From positions 1,462,501 through 1,526,500 of the forward strand of contig NZ_JAUSZA010000001.1 of assembly GCF_030817215.1 (NCBI RefSeq): 64,000 nucleotides of DNA, given 5' to 3'. Source of the stretch: Paenibacillus sp. V4I3 (GTDB lineage: Bacteria; Bacillota; Bacilli; Paenibacillales; NBRC-103111). The position numbers and the translations under genes are program-made. Positions 35,745-44,117 of this stretch are shown here, one piece after another (positions within the stretch are counted from its first letter, which is position 1; every line of letters begins with the position of its first letter). The notes beneath the pieces were generated by a model that had not been told where the DNA came from, did no database searches, and saw only the letters and a program-made list of their open reading frames with translations.

Positions 35745-36835
35745 GCCGTGGTTTCACTCCTCTGTTTGTTCCGCAGCCAGGAACCAATAATTAGAATGGC
35801 CGGAACGATGACGGCGTAAAGCATATAGTAGCTAAACAAATACTTTTGAACCCACTCAACGTTCTCTATAACGTTTGCGAATAAGAGGGAGTACGCGGAG
35901 ATGATCCATACTAACGGATAGGCAACTACAGAGCGTCTGTCCACTTTGAACAGCTGGCATATCGCTGTTACCGCACAATAAAATAACAAACTTAATTTGA
36001 TACAGACTAACAGGAAAATATTTATAGAAAGAATCGATTCTAAATGTTCTACGAAACCGGAAAACTTCATTTCACGAAAAATGGTGTAAACCGGGTATAG
36101 ATGATGGGAGCTGCGCTCTAATCCTAAAATACCAATTGTCATATACATAGAAATAGAAAGGATAACCCCGGCTGAGCCGATTCCTAAAAGAAATGAAGTT
36201 TTTAAATTGCGTTTTACATATGGAAAAAGCATCATGAACATAACCGTCTCCATATAGGGAAATGCAAGCGCATATTTGGTTTGAAGAATTGTGGTCCAAA
36301 GCTGAAAATGATAGGGTGTACTGAATGCCCGCCAGTCCCAGACCTTAAGCATGACCGAGAAAGGAATCCAGAAAGCGACTACAATATACGGCGTAACAAG
36401 CTCGCAAACCATTGCAATCGACTCAATCCCTTTCACAACAGCATAAGCGCACACGAGCAACACCACGATATTGAAAATGGAAATGGGAGTTCGCGGCATC
36501 AGATTGGTATGCATAAAGTCACCTAAATTACGTGTTACCCAGGATGCAACTTGGATGAAATAAAGGATGTAAAGCAAAGTGACGATTCCTCCAGCCCATT
36601 TCCCCAGAACTTGTGTCGCAATTTGTACGATACTTTTCCCAGGGTAACGTTTGGATAAATACAGCCACAACACCGCCAAAACTAACCCGTACAAGAACGA
36701 CCACACACAAACAAGCCAACCGCACTGTTTTGCATCAGCGATAAGTTTTCCCGGTAACAAAAGAAACGTAGTACCGCAGACAAAGCAAAAAGTTAATGTG
36801 ACCAATTGCCATCCGCTTAGCTGGGCATTTTCCAT
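35741..36835 (-). CDS. Spore germination protein, GerB-type permease
   Basis: A membrane protein of 364 residues with ten helices, related to the APC amino-acid permeases. It starts AQLSGWQLVTLTFCFVCGTT, the usual opening of GerAB-like subunits, and has RTPISIFNIVVLLVCAYAVV and MFMMLFPYVKR typical of the family. In a GerA-type receptor this subunit binds the nutrient germinant in the spore inner membrane. It lies three bases after the GerC-type gene and overlaps the small downstream gene. The germinant is unknown. Confidence 0.93.
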   Translation of the reverse strand: MENAQLSGWQLVTLTFCFVCGTTFLLLPGKLIADAKQCGWLVCVWSFLYGLVLAVLWLYLSKRYPGKSIVQIATQVLGKWAGGIVTLLYILYFIQVASWVTRNLGDFMHTNLMPRTPISIFNIVVLLVCAYAVVKGIESIAMVCELVTPYIVVAFWIPFSVMLKVWDWRAFSTPYHFQLWTTILQTKYALAFPYMETVMFMMLFPYVKRNLKTSFLLGIGSAGVILSISMYMTIGILGLERSSHHLYPVYTIFREMKFSGFVEHLESILSINIFLLVCIKLSLLFYCAVTAICQLFKVDRRSVVAYPLVWIISAYSLLFANVIENVEWVQKYLFSYYMLYAVIVPAILIIGSWLRNKQRSETTA

Positions 36836-36838
36836 TTA

Positions 36839-37981
36839 TCAATCACTCTTTTCTACCTTGTATGAAGATCCTGTATTCCCGATCGTTGTGACCTTGGAGT
36901 TTACGAGAACCAAGACCTTAAATTGATGCCATGCTGCAGGATCAACGTCTTTATCCTGAATGCCTAGCAGATCCCAGTCTTTGTTTTTACACAATTCATC
37001 GAAAGACTTTGCTTTCTGTTTTAGGGATTGATTAAATGCCGTTTCTATATCATGAAGATTCTGAACGGTCATTTCATTTTGTTTATTGCTTAATATCCGA
37101 AGATCAGCTCGGACCTGTATAGTAAGACGAGAGGAAGAGCGGTCATATTCCCTATGAACTCGAACATTCTGTGCTTCAACATCGACCTTTTCTCCATTAA
37201 CTACAATGGGTTCTACAAATTTCTCGAGCTTGCCATTCAAGATGTAGAATACCGTTTTTGTTTCCACACCTAAACGGCCAACCATGCGAGCATGGATAAA
37301 CACAGCTCCATCATCAAAACTCATCGACTCTTTACTTGCATTGATGCTTTCCAATTTATCTGCCTTAGAAGCAGGTTGCTTGCTGCTGTATTCGAGAATG
37401 GGGATGATGGTCGGTTGGTGGAAATTGATACCTTTCGCTAAATCGTTTAACCGGCTAGGGAATACACTCATATGAAAATTACGCGCATGAAGTTCAAACA
37501 AAGAGCGAATATACCGGCCCGGTACTCTTTCCAGAGAGGTAAAGCTGTTCATAACAACGGATAACGGTGCGTCGGAAACGATAATATCCACATTTGTCCG
37601 ATGTTCCGGATCTCGCTCCAGAAAATTAATTAAATCTAAAATACCTTGCCGGGCATACCGTTCCGAAACAATATAACACTGTATTTGAGGTGTATAAAAC
37701 AACCTTGGCATTACCCTGCTTGTCTTATCCGCAAATCTCCCCGAACTATATTCCTTGAAATCATACGTATATACGGCTGCGCCTCCTGAGCCGCCTTTTT
37801 TCGTTGAGACACCGGAGGGATTTATTACTTGATAATAAGAGGTGATCATACCCGTTTTCGGGTCTTTGTCGGCTGCAGCGATGTTGACAATCGCTAATTG
37901 ATTAATTTCCTTCATATCCCAGCATCCTGAGCAGAACAGCAGAAGAAATAAGGCAAGACATGATTTTCTCACGATTCTCAC
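36839..37981 (-). CDS. Spore germination protein, GerC-type lipoprotein
   Basis: A lipoprotein of 380 residues. The signal peptide ends with the lipobox FCSGC (Cys 20) followed by WDMKEINQLAIV, the standard GerAC opening (CWDxxEIN). RVPGRYIRSLFELHARN and the C-terminal WDLLGIQDKDVDPAAWHQF are also typical. It is the outer, membrane-anchored subunit of a GerA-type nutrient receptor. It begins six bases after the GerA-type gene, in one operon on the minus strand. Confidence 0.94.
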   Translation of the reverse strand: MRIVRKSCLALFLLLFCSGCWDMKEINQLAIVNIAAADKDPKTGMITSYYQVINPSGVSTKKGGSGGAAVYTYDFKEYSSGRFADKTSRVMPRLFYTPQIQCYIVSERYARQGILDLINFLERDPEHRTNVDIIVSDAPLSVVMNSFTSLERVPGRYIRSLFELHARNFHMSVFPSRLNDLAKGINFHQPTIIPILEYSSKQPASKADKLESINASKESMSFDDGAVFIHARMVGRLGVETKTVFYILNGKLEKFVEPIVVNGEKVDVEAQNVRVHREYDRSSSRLTIQVRADLRILSNKQNEMTVQNLHDIETAFNQSLKQKAKSFDELCKNKDWDLLGIQDKDVDPAAWHQFKVLVLVNSKVTTIGNTGSSYKVEKSD

Positions 37982-37987
37982 TCCATT

Positions 37988-39430
37988 TTATTTCTTTGAA
38001 TAAAACGCACGCGGAATTCGTTTCATTAAAAACCGGGGGACCCTAACCAAGGTGTCCTTCAAGTCGGAAAGCGCTACGGGAGCTAGTGGAGTCATATATT
38101 TGACACCGAACGAACGTATCGACACCAAATGAACCAGTAGAAAAAAAACGCCGGACATGATGCCAAATAATCCCAGTGCCCCGGCCAATAGCATAAAAGA
38201 AAACTGAATGATTCTTTGAGTAATACCGAAACTGTAGTTAGGAGAAGCGAAGTTCGAAATAGCTGTAAGGGATACAACAATAACCATCGCTGCCGAAACG
38301 AGCCCGGCTTCCACTGCGGCCTGGCCTAAAACGAGAGCGCCTACGATAGATATGGATTGGCCGGCAATACGCGGCATACGAAGTCCGGCTTCACGTAAGA
38401 TCTCGAACGTTACCGTCATGATAATCGCTTCAATAAACACAGGAAACGGCACTTCTTCACGTTGAGCCGCCAAACTGATTAGGAGGGAGGTAGGCAATAA
38501 TTCCTGGTGATAGCTTACCACCGCTATATAAAGAGAGGGTATGAATACGGATAACAAAAAAGCAAGCATACGCAACCATCGCGTAAGAGTGGCAATATCC
38601 GCTCGTTGGTAATAGTCTTCTGCCGATGAGAACATTTGAAAAAAAGTGACGGGCCCCAATAGAACGATCGGTGTTCCGTCTGTAATGACCGCGACTTGTC
38701 CCTCGAGTAATTTAGCGACAATAATGTCTGGTCGTTCTGAACTAACTAGTTGAGGAAACGGCGAGAATGTTTTATCTTGAATCCATTCTTCAATATATCC
38801 ACTCTCCAAAATGCTATCGGTTTGAATGGCATGAAGACGACGGCGGAACTCATCAATAACTTGCACGGAGGCCACATTATTGAGATAAGTCAGGTATACT
38901 TTAGTCTTTGTTGCTGACCCGATCGTCATGGATTCAAACACTAGATGTTCGTTCTTCAGTCTTTTCCGGATTAAAGCGACATTCCGCGATATATCCTCAA
39001 CGAAGCCCTCTCTTGGACCACGAACAGAAGCCTCCGATGTGGGTTCCGAAATAGTACGATATTCCCCTTTTGAGACATCATAACTTAGAATTGTATTTCC
39101 CCAGGTTGGAATGAGAAGACAATGACCTTCAAGAAGTTCGTTGATACCTTCTATGGATCCTGACAATTCCTTCCGCCCAATAAGAGGGATTCTATTTGTC
39201 AACCAGTGAACTGGATGATGTGTAGATGCTTCTATGCTTGGATTTCCTTCAAAAATGGGCTTCAATAGCATTTCATCGATCTGATTCGTCGTTACGATCG
39301 ATGCAAGATAAATGCAGTAAAGGTTCAATTCTTCATTGATTACCAGTTCTTTACAAATAAAGTCGGGAGATTGTCCAAGACGTTCCGTGATTTGTTCAAC
39401 AATGAGACTAGTTGTGTCAGCCCTTAACAT
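37988..39430 (-). CDS. Spore germination protein, GerA-type subunit
   Basis: A protein of 480 residues with a soluble N-terminal half and about five membrane helices in the second half. Family segments include EGQVAVITDGTPIVLLGPVT, FQMFSSAEDYYQR, the REAGLRMPRIAGQSISIVGA loop and PNYSFGITQRIIQF. I chose the ATG at 39430 (MLRADTTSL) because GGGGGA lies six bases upstream; a GTG seven codons earlier would put that ribosome site inside the gene. It is the first gene of the germination operon. The operon sits between an intact and a decayed copy of the AraC-linked SDR cassette. Confidence 0.93.
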   Translation of the reverse strand: MLRADTTSLIVEQITERLGQSPDFICKELVINEELNLYCIYLASIVTTNQIDEMLLKPIFEGNPSIEASTHHPVHWLTNRIPLIGRKELSGSIEGINELLEGHCLLIPTWGNTILSYDVSKGEYRTISEPTSEASVRGPREGFVEDISRNVALIRKRLKNEHLVFESMTIGSATKTKVYLTYLNNVASVQVIDEFRRRLHAIQTDSILESGYIEEWIQDKTFSPFPQLVSSERPDIIVAKLLEGQVAVITDGTPIVLLGPVTFFQMFSSAEDYYQRADIATLTRWLRMLAFLLSVFIPSLYIAVVSYHQELLPTSLLISLAAQREEVPFPVFIEAIIMTVTFEILREAGLRMPRIAGQSISIVGALVLGQAAVEAGLVSAAMVIVVSLTAISNFASPNYSFGITQRIIQFSFMLLAGALGLFGIMSGVFFLLVHLVSIRSFGVKYMTPLAPVALSDLKDTLVRVPRFLMKRIPRAFYSKK

Positions 39431-39604
39431 GGAAAATCCCCCACTTCCCACTAATACTAGCCATATTGTTTGCTGTGGTGGAATTTTTATACATATGCCA
39501 ATAATCTGTGGAAAATTAACCTTACAAAAGTTTAATCCCTTTAATGAACAGAAAAATCAAATCACGGCTTTGGAAAGAAATATTGAAAAGCAACTTGCAC
39601 GATT

Positions 39605-39668
39605 GAACTAAATGAACAAATAGTTCGGACTTTACAGCGAAGCGAAAGATCAACAAGTTCGGTATAGT
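39605..39668 (+). promoter_or_regulatory. Conserved 53-bp-spaced promoter, copy D
   Basis: AAATGAACAA begins at 39610, AGTTCGGACTTTACAG follows, and TATAGT is at 39663-39668, 53 bp from the box. AAGCGA is at the -35 position. It now precedes a decayed SDR start at 39794. Confidence 0.72.
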
Positions 39669-39793
39669 TAACTCAACAGGCGGAAGGAACAAAAAAGTAT
39701 CGGCTGCGATGATCTGATCTATTGGAATCATGATGAAATAAGCTCAGATTCTTAACAGAATCGCAAACTATTTTGAAAAGGATGGGATTTAAA

Positions 39794-39890
39794 TTGGCAA
39801 AGCAAAAGTTTGGTTCATTACTAGAGCATAGAAGAAGCTTTGGTTTGGAGATCGTAAAGGCAGTACTGGAATCTGGAGATAGAGGAAATA
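39794..39890 (+). pseudogene. 5' stub of an AraC-linked SDR gene
   Basis: Matches the start of the SDR gene at 34486: AAAGGATGGGATTTAAATTGGC, then codons for AKQKxWFIT and, after frame changes, FGLEIVKAVLESGD. The ATG has become TTG and the reading frame is broken within 20 codons; similarity ends near 39890. Together with promoter copy D it is the third SDR cassette in the window. Confidence 0.8.
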
Positions 39891-39945
39891 TAGTTTATAG
39901 TTAAATATTTTATAGAAAAAATAAATTGAATTTTGGAGACGAGAT

Positions 39946-40395
39946 ATGATGAGTTCAACTACCGTAACACTGCAAGAAGTGTTGAATAAACAAATAGCAA
40001 ACTTGAATGTGCTGTATACCAAGCTGCATAACTACCACTGGTATGTGAAAGGACATCAGTTTTTTACGCTTCATCTCAAATTTGAAGAGTTATACAACGA
40101 AGTTGCGCTTCACAGTGATGATTTAGCAGAACGGTTACTTGCAATTAAGGGGCTGCCGATGGCGAGAATGGTAGATTATTTAAATTATTCCTCAGTGAAA
40201 GAAGCAACCGGGACAGAAAATGCGGATCAAATGGTGAAAACCATCGCTCAAGATTTTGAAATTATGATTGTAGAATTAAGGGGCGGGATGGTATTAGCAG
40301 AATCTCTCAACGATGACACAACGGCAGATATGTTGCTGGCTATTCACACATCCTTGGAAAAGCATGTTTGGATGTTAAATTCATTTCTTGAGTAA
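39946..40395 (+). CDS. dps: Dps-family ferritin-like protein
   Basis: A four-helix-bundle protein of 149 residues that oxidises and stores iron in a dodecamer and protects DNA from peroxide. The ferroxidase ligands shared between subunits are visible: NYHWYVKGHQFFTLH (two His), then FEELYNEVALHSDDLAERLL (Asp and Glu). GGAGAC lies six bases before the ATG at 39946; a second ATG follows directly. Dps genes are often under PerR or sigma-B control in Bacillales, but I see no clear operator. A terminator follows at 40535. Confidence 0.93.
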   Translation: MMSSTTVTLQEVLNKQIANLNVLYTKLHNYHWYVKGHQFFTLHLKFEELYNEVALHSDDLAERLLAIKGLPMARMVDYLNYSSVKEATGTENADQMVKTIAQDFEIMIVELRGGMVLAESLNDDTTADMLLAIHTSLEKHVWMLNSFLE

Positions 40396-40534
40396 GCGAA
40401 ATCTTTGGCTTTATGTTTAATCACTTCTAATTGGTAATACAATTACGCAACTCTGTTACCGGACGTCCGTTGTTATATTCGTCGACAAATCAAATAAGTT
40501 TTGAAGTAACAATATAGAGTCTTGAAGTAATTAG

Positions 40535-40566
40535 GCGTTCGCTCTACTGGGTGAACGCTTTTTTTA
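40535..40566 (+). terminator. Terminator after dps
   Basis: GCGTTC / GAACGC stem followed by seven T, about 140 bp beyond the dps stop. Confidence 0.75.
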
Positions 40567-40673
40567 GCAGGATGCTAGTTAGACGAACGAATCTTTGTCA
40601 TTAGGTGGGGGATAAATTGATTGAGGGCCACTCCGGCGATTAAGCTAACGAGGAACGATAGCTCCATGAGTAC

Positions 40674-40970
40674 ATGACGAGGCTACCGGGTATCAGAGTC
40701 GCAGGGGTTTTACGTAATGGTGATAAAATTCTTTTTCAAAGAAACAAGAAAGGTGACGCTTGGGTCTTACCTGGTGGAAGAGCTGAGGTGAATGAGCCGA
40801 CGGAGGAAATCGTCGTCCGTGAATTCTTGGAGGAGTTAGGATTTCAAGTTGTCATCGATCGACTTATCGCCATAATTGAAAATTTTAATGCCTACGAGTA
40901 TGAATCACTTCACGAATTCGGAATGTATTACGAGGTCAAGTTGCTGGGACAATTACCACATAACAGCTGA
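40674..40970 (+). CDS. NUDIX hydrolase, C-terminally truncated
   Basis: A protein of 98 residues with a complete Nudix box (GGRAEVNEPTEEIVVREFLEELGF, residues about 35-58), which binds magnesium and nucleoside diphosphate substrates. NUDIX enzymes of this type usually have 140-160 residues, so the C-terminal third is missing. The stop codon lies in the stem of a terminator, which shows the gene was fused to an existing 3' end by deletion. The ribosome site is weak. It may be a nonfunctional remnant. Confidence 0.7.
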   Translation: MTRLPGIRVAGVLRNGDKILFQRNKKGDAWVLPGGRAEVNEPTEEIVVREFLEELGFQVVIDRLIAIIENFNAYEYESLHEFGMYYEVKLLGQLPHNS

Positions 40971-41000
40971 GTTCTCATTTTATGAGGACTCAGCTTTTCT
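40965..41000 (+). terminator. Terminator overlapping the NUDIX stop codon
   Basis: AGCTGAGTTCTCAT pairs with ATGAGGACTCAGCT (one mismatch) and is followed by TTTTCT. Confidence 0.85.
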
Positions 41001-41019
41001 AATAAAGGGAGGGGCAATC

Positions 41020-41574
41020 ATGGTAGTACAGAAACGTCTCATTTATTATATTTTATTAGGAGTTTCGGCTCTTATATTATTGTACTTTTTTATCACTTTG
41101 ATCTCGAATCGAATTGATCCAGTCGGTAGTAGTGTGACAGAAGAGGCTTTGATACATGACCTCAAGATTATTGCAGCAGATAAAGTATCAGTTGAACGAA
41201 TAGACGTAATTAGCAACAATAAATCAACTAAAGAGGCTATCCCCGAGAGGGATGGAACAATTGATGAAACAGCAAAGGTTTTATACGTAATATCAAAAAC
41301 CAAAGATAACAGAAAGCTGAACCATGTCTACGCCGCCATGGAGATGTTTATTTATATGAATGAAAGACAGGTTCCTTTTAAGGTGAAAGGAATTCAGTTG
41401 GGAACCACTCGTAAATATATGGTTGATCAGTTATGGAAAATTACTGTTACTCAGGAAGAATTCAATGAATTATATGCAACTGTAGATAAGAAAAATCTCA
41501 CAAACGAGCAAGTCGTACAATTATTGGGTGATCAGTGGACCAAAAAACATAATTACAAGGGCTGGTTGAAGTAA
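41020..41574 (+). CDS. Membrane-anchored hypothetical protein
   Basis: A protein of 184 residues with one N-terminal membrane helix (LIYYILLGVSALILLYFFIT, about residues 7-26) and an outer domain of about 155 residues (NRIDPVGSSVTEEALIHDLK...). I do not recognise the domain. The ATG at 41020 is chosen because AAAGGGAGGGG lies just upstream and the upstream in-frame sequence is part of the NUDIX gene. A GC-rich hairpin follows the stop. It stands alone and gives no hint of function beyond an envelope location. Confidence 0.75.
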   Translation: MVVQKRLIYYILLGVSALILLYFFITLISNRIDPVGSSVTEEALIHDLKIIAADKVSVERIDVISNNKSTKEAIPERDGTIDETAKVLYVISKTKDNRKLNHVYAAMEMFIYMNERQVPFKVKGIQLGTTRKYMVDQLWKITVTQEEFNELYATVDKKNLTNEQVVQLLGDQWTKKHNYKGWLK

Positions 41575-41587
41575 CGCAAATCGTTCA

Positions 41588-41606
41588 AAGCGGGGATTCC
41601 CCGCTA
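41588..41606 (+). terminator. Hairpin after the membrane-anchored protein
   Basis: AGCGGGG / CCCCGCT stem with a short loop followed by ATTTGTTCTT, 14 bp behind the stop codon. Confidence 0.65.
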
Positions 41607-42136
41607 TTTGTTCTTCCAGACAGAAAAGATCAGGCGAAAACATATTGTGATCCCTTCGATTTGTTCCAATACACGTCTAATATGAAACTTTTTAAGGGAG
41701 TTGGCAATGGTGAGCTTCGCAGGTACTCCCCTTCTTCTTAGAGCATTTTCACAGAAAAGAACAAAGTGGAATCCCTTAATAAATATAGGATTCCACTTTT
41801 TGAGTTTTTCCTTTTAGGATTAAGTGGTTTAGAAAAGGTGCTGATATTTTTGGCTTTATCGGATAGAACAATTCAGATGGAGTCACTGAAAAACTTAACG
41901 CCATCATATATTTGGAATATTACCAAACAAGTTATTAATCAATGCCCTCGATGCGACATTAATTGTTTCAATCGAAGAAAAAGAAATCGCACGTTTTGAC
42001 CTTTCTAAATCTAAATGAATGTAAAAAAACGTTGAACTAACGGATAACGATAGCTCAATAAAGGACATTTGAACAAAACACCCGATTTTGTGTGCATGTA
42101 TCCAAACAAAACTTAGACCGAATGCTTTTACTTACA
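41607..42136. other. Intergenic region with a dispersed repeat
   Basis: A 78-codon open frame at 41766-41999 has no ribosome site and no recognised family, so I do not call it. At 42031-42062 there is a GAACTAACGGATAACGATAG repeat also seen at 40640, 43969 and 44279. Otherwise nothing can be supported. Confidence 0.4.
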
Positions 42137-42178
42137 AAACAAAGCCAGAGTGCATTAACACGCATTCTGGCTTTGTTT
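42137..42178. terminator. Bidirectional terminator
   Basis: AAACAAAGCCAGAGTGC pairs with GCATTCTGGCTTTGTTTT almost perfectly, with A-rich and T-rich flanks. It can end the hydrolase gene on the minus strand. Confidence 0.8.
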
Positions 42179-42247
42179 TATTCAACTCCCAAGCGACGGA
42201 CTGCCTGAACATGAAGGCAGCGGGCGAGCATGTTGCCGGGTCTACCA

Positions 42248-43201
42248 TCAGCGACTTACGCTTTCCTCCGGCTGCTTCGCGGTCAGATTCGTATGGAAGA
42301 ACTCCGCAAGCTTCGAAACCGCAGGCGACACATACTCGTCCTTGTCGTATAGGGCGACGTGGCTGGCCTCATCAATCCAAAACAGTTCCTTGGGCTCTCG
42401 CGCGTTCGCAAACGCTTCGGTCGTCATCCATGACGTGACCGCTTGAGTTCCAACGATCATGAGCAGCGGGCGAGGCGCGATCAAGTCGATGAACTGAAAT
42501 GCGTCGAAATATGCAATGCGGTCTATACTGTTCCAGGTGAATTCCTTAGCCGAGCACGGGTGCTGAGCGCGATCGGTGCAGTAATATTCCCAACCCTCGA
42601 ATCCGTGCTGGCCGAAGGCGTGGGCCTGTTCCTCGGTCTCCGGGAAAATCGGGAATGTGCCGACGCCTTCGCCGCGGGCTTCGGCGGTGCGGGCCGCCGC
42701 TGCGGCGTCAAGCATGCCCTGGATGATGGCGGGGTCCTGTTTGCCATCACTGCCGTTACGGAATTGACGGCCGATGTCGGCGGCGCTAACTGTGGCGACG
42801 GCTTTGATGCGGTGGTCTGTCACAGTGGCGGGGATCACATAGCCGCCAGAGGCGCAGATGCCCAATGCGCCGATGCGGTCCGGGTCGACCTCGTTGTGCA
42901 CGCTGAGAAACGAGACGGCAGCCTTTAAGTCCTCGACGCGGTGGGCTGGGTCCTCCAAATTGCGCGGCTCGCCCCCACTTTCGCCCTGAAAGGCAGCGTC
43001 GAAGGCAAGGGTAACAAAACCTTGCTCGGCCAGGCGCTTCGCGTAGAGGCCTGCAGTCTGCTCCTTGACGCCGGTGCCGGGATGGCCGACAACGATCGCA
43101 GGACGCGGCCTGATGACCTCTCCGTTTGGTGTGTAAAGGTGACCAGCGAGCTTCACGCCGGCACTGTCAAATGTGACGTCCGTCTTAGTATAATATTTCA
43201 T
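42248..43201 (-). CDS. Alpha/beta hydrolase (dienelactone hydrolase-like)
   Basis: A protein of 317 residues with an alpha/beta hydrolase fold. The start VTFDSAGVKLAGHLYTPNGE is followed by the HPGTGVKEQT oxyanion region, the nucleophile segment IGALGICASGGYVIP (Cys-Ala-Ser in a GxCxSGG motif) and the C-terminal histidine in EASHVALYDKDEYV. Related proteins act on esters or lactones. The gene is clearly GC-richer than the flanking DNA, like the HbpS-SDR genes, so lateral transfer is likely. It is divergent from a TetR gene, and the region between carries CTTGACAT repeats. Confidence 0.88.
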   Translation of the reverse strand: MKYYTKTDVTFDSAGVKLAGHLYTPNGEVIRPRPAIVVGHPGTGVKEQTAGLYAKRLAEQGFVTLAFDAAFQGESGGEPRNLEDPAHRVEDLKAAVSFLSVHNEVDPDRIGALGICASGGYVIPATVTDHRIKAVATVSAADIGRQFRNGSDGKQDPAIIQGMLDAAAAARTAEARGEGVGTFPIFPETEEQAHAFGQHGFEGWEYYCTDRAQHPCSAKEFTWNSIDRIAYFDAFQFIDLIAPRPLLMIVGTQAVTSWMTTEAFANAREPKELFWIDEASHVALYDKDEYVSPAVSKLAEFFHTNLTAKQPEESVSR

Positions 43202-43250
43202 GCATTATCCCTCCAAAATTTTATTTTATCTTCGAACCGATATTTACAAT

Positions 43251-43302
43251 CTTGACATATTTAGTTCCAAATGTCAAGTATGAAAATTAACAAACTTGAC
43301 AT
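43251..43302. promoter_or_regulatory. Shared operator region of hydrolase and TetR genes
   Basis: CTTGACAT at 43251, its inverted copy ATGTCAAG at 43271-43278, and a third CTTGACAT at 43295. The third includes TTGACA (43296-43301), which with TAACCT at 43319-43324 (17-bp spacing) makes the tetR promoter. A TetR dimer bound to the palindrome would block both directions. Confidence 0.7.
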
Positions 43303-43330
43303 TTGTTGATCTGTTCGTTAACCTGAGTAC

Positions 43331-43903
43331 ATGGATAAAAAAGAATCGGCAAGACTGGAATACGTTCTTGAGACAGCTCTGAATATTTTTGCGCGGTACG
43401 GCTATAAAAAAACATCCATTGAGGATATCTCGAAAGCCGCGGGCATCACACGTCAGGGGATTTATCTTCATTTTAAAAATAAAGAGGAGATTCTTAAGGC
43501 TTCCATTCAAAAAGCGTTGGACGACGGTTTGCAAGCAGTCGATCAGATACTTGAGAATGACAGCTTAATGCTGGAAAAAAAACTGTTTCAAGCTTTAGAC
43601 GAGTGGTTTGGCCGTCACGTAGGTTTCCTTCATCCTGAAGCGTCTGATCTTGCGGCCCAATGTGAACGCGTTCTCGGCGACGCTGTTGAAAACAGCAGTT
43701 CATCATTTCAAAAGAAACTCGAACAAGTCATTCTAGCATCATCTGGGAAACAAACAAAAGACGCGGAGACGCACGCTGCAACCATTGCCGACATGCTTTG
43801 TACATGTGCATTGACTTGGAAGCATCGTTTATCATCGCGGCAAGAATTTCAAGAGAAGTTGTGTGGCGCCATCCATTTGTGTTGTCAAAATCTTCGAGAC
43901 TAG
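43331..43903 (+). CDS. TetR-family transcriptional repressor
   Basis: A regulator of 190 residues. The N-terminal TetR helix-turn-helix is clear: VLETALNIFARYGYKKTSIE, DISKAAGITRQGIYLHFKNK, EEILKASI. The C-terminal ligand domain is unspecific. There is no ribosome site before the ATG, and the predicted transcription start falls on or next to it, so the messenger may be leaderless. It is divergent from the hydrolase, which it probably represses together with itself. Confidence 0.9.
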   Translation: MDKKESARLEYVLETALNIFARYGYKKTSIEDISKAAGITRQGIYLHFKNKEEILKASIQKALDDGLQAVDQILENDSLMLEKKLFQALDEWFGRHVGFLHPEASDLAAQCERVLGDAVENSSSSFQKKLEQVILASSGKQTKDAETHAATIADMLCTCALTWKHRLSSRQEFQEKLCGAIHLCCQNLRD

Positions 43904-44003
43904 TTTTTGAGATTAGACGGAAAAATGAGCATCCGATAAAAAATTTAAAGATGCTAACGTTATTTAAATGAACTAAACAAACGAGGAAACGATAGTTGAA
44001 TGA

Positions 44004-44037
44004 AACGGGAGTTGCGATTGCGACTCCCGTTTTTTTT
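44004..44037 (+). terminator. Terminator after tetR
   Basis: AACGGGAGT / ACTCCCGTT stem followed by eight T, about 100 bp behind the tetR stop. A copy of the GAACTAAxxAACGAGGAAACG repeat precedes it. Confidence 0.85.
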
Positions 44038-44117
44038 AGTGAATTGAAACATTTCTTTGCAGCGGATTCTTTGAAGCATATTTTTGACGCAGCGGCAAAA
44101 ATATGCTTCATGTCTCA

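Noticed and set aside
39480..39611. Frame ending NEQKNQITALERNIEKQLAR
   Set aside because: Could be the helical tail of a lost regulator, but 30 codons without a start or other support are not enough to call.
41766..41999. Open frame of 78 codons
   Set aside because: No ribosome site, no recognised family and a composition like non-coding DNA.
42443..42928. Plus-strand frame of 161 codons opposite the hydrolase
   Set aside because: Shadow of the GC-rich hydrolase gene; no start signal and no family.
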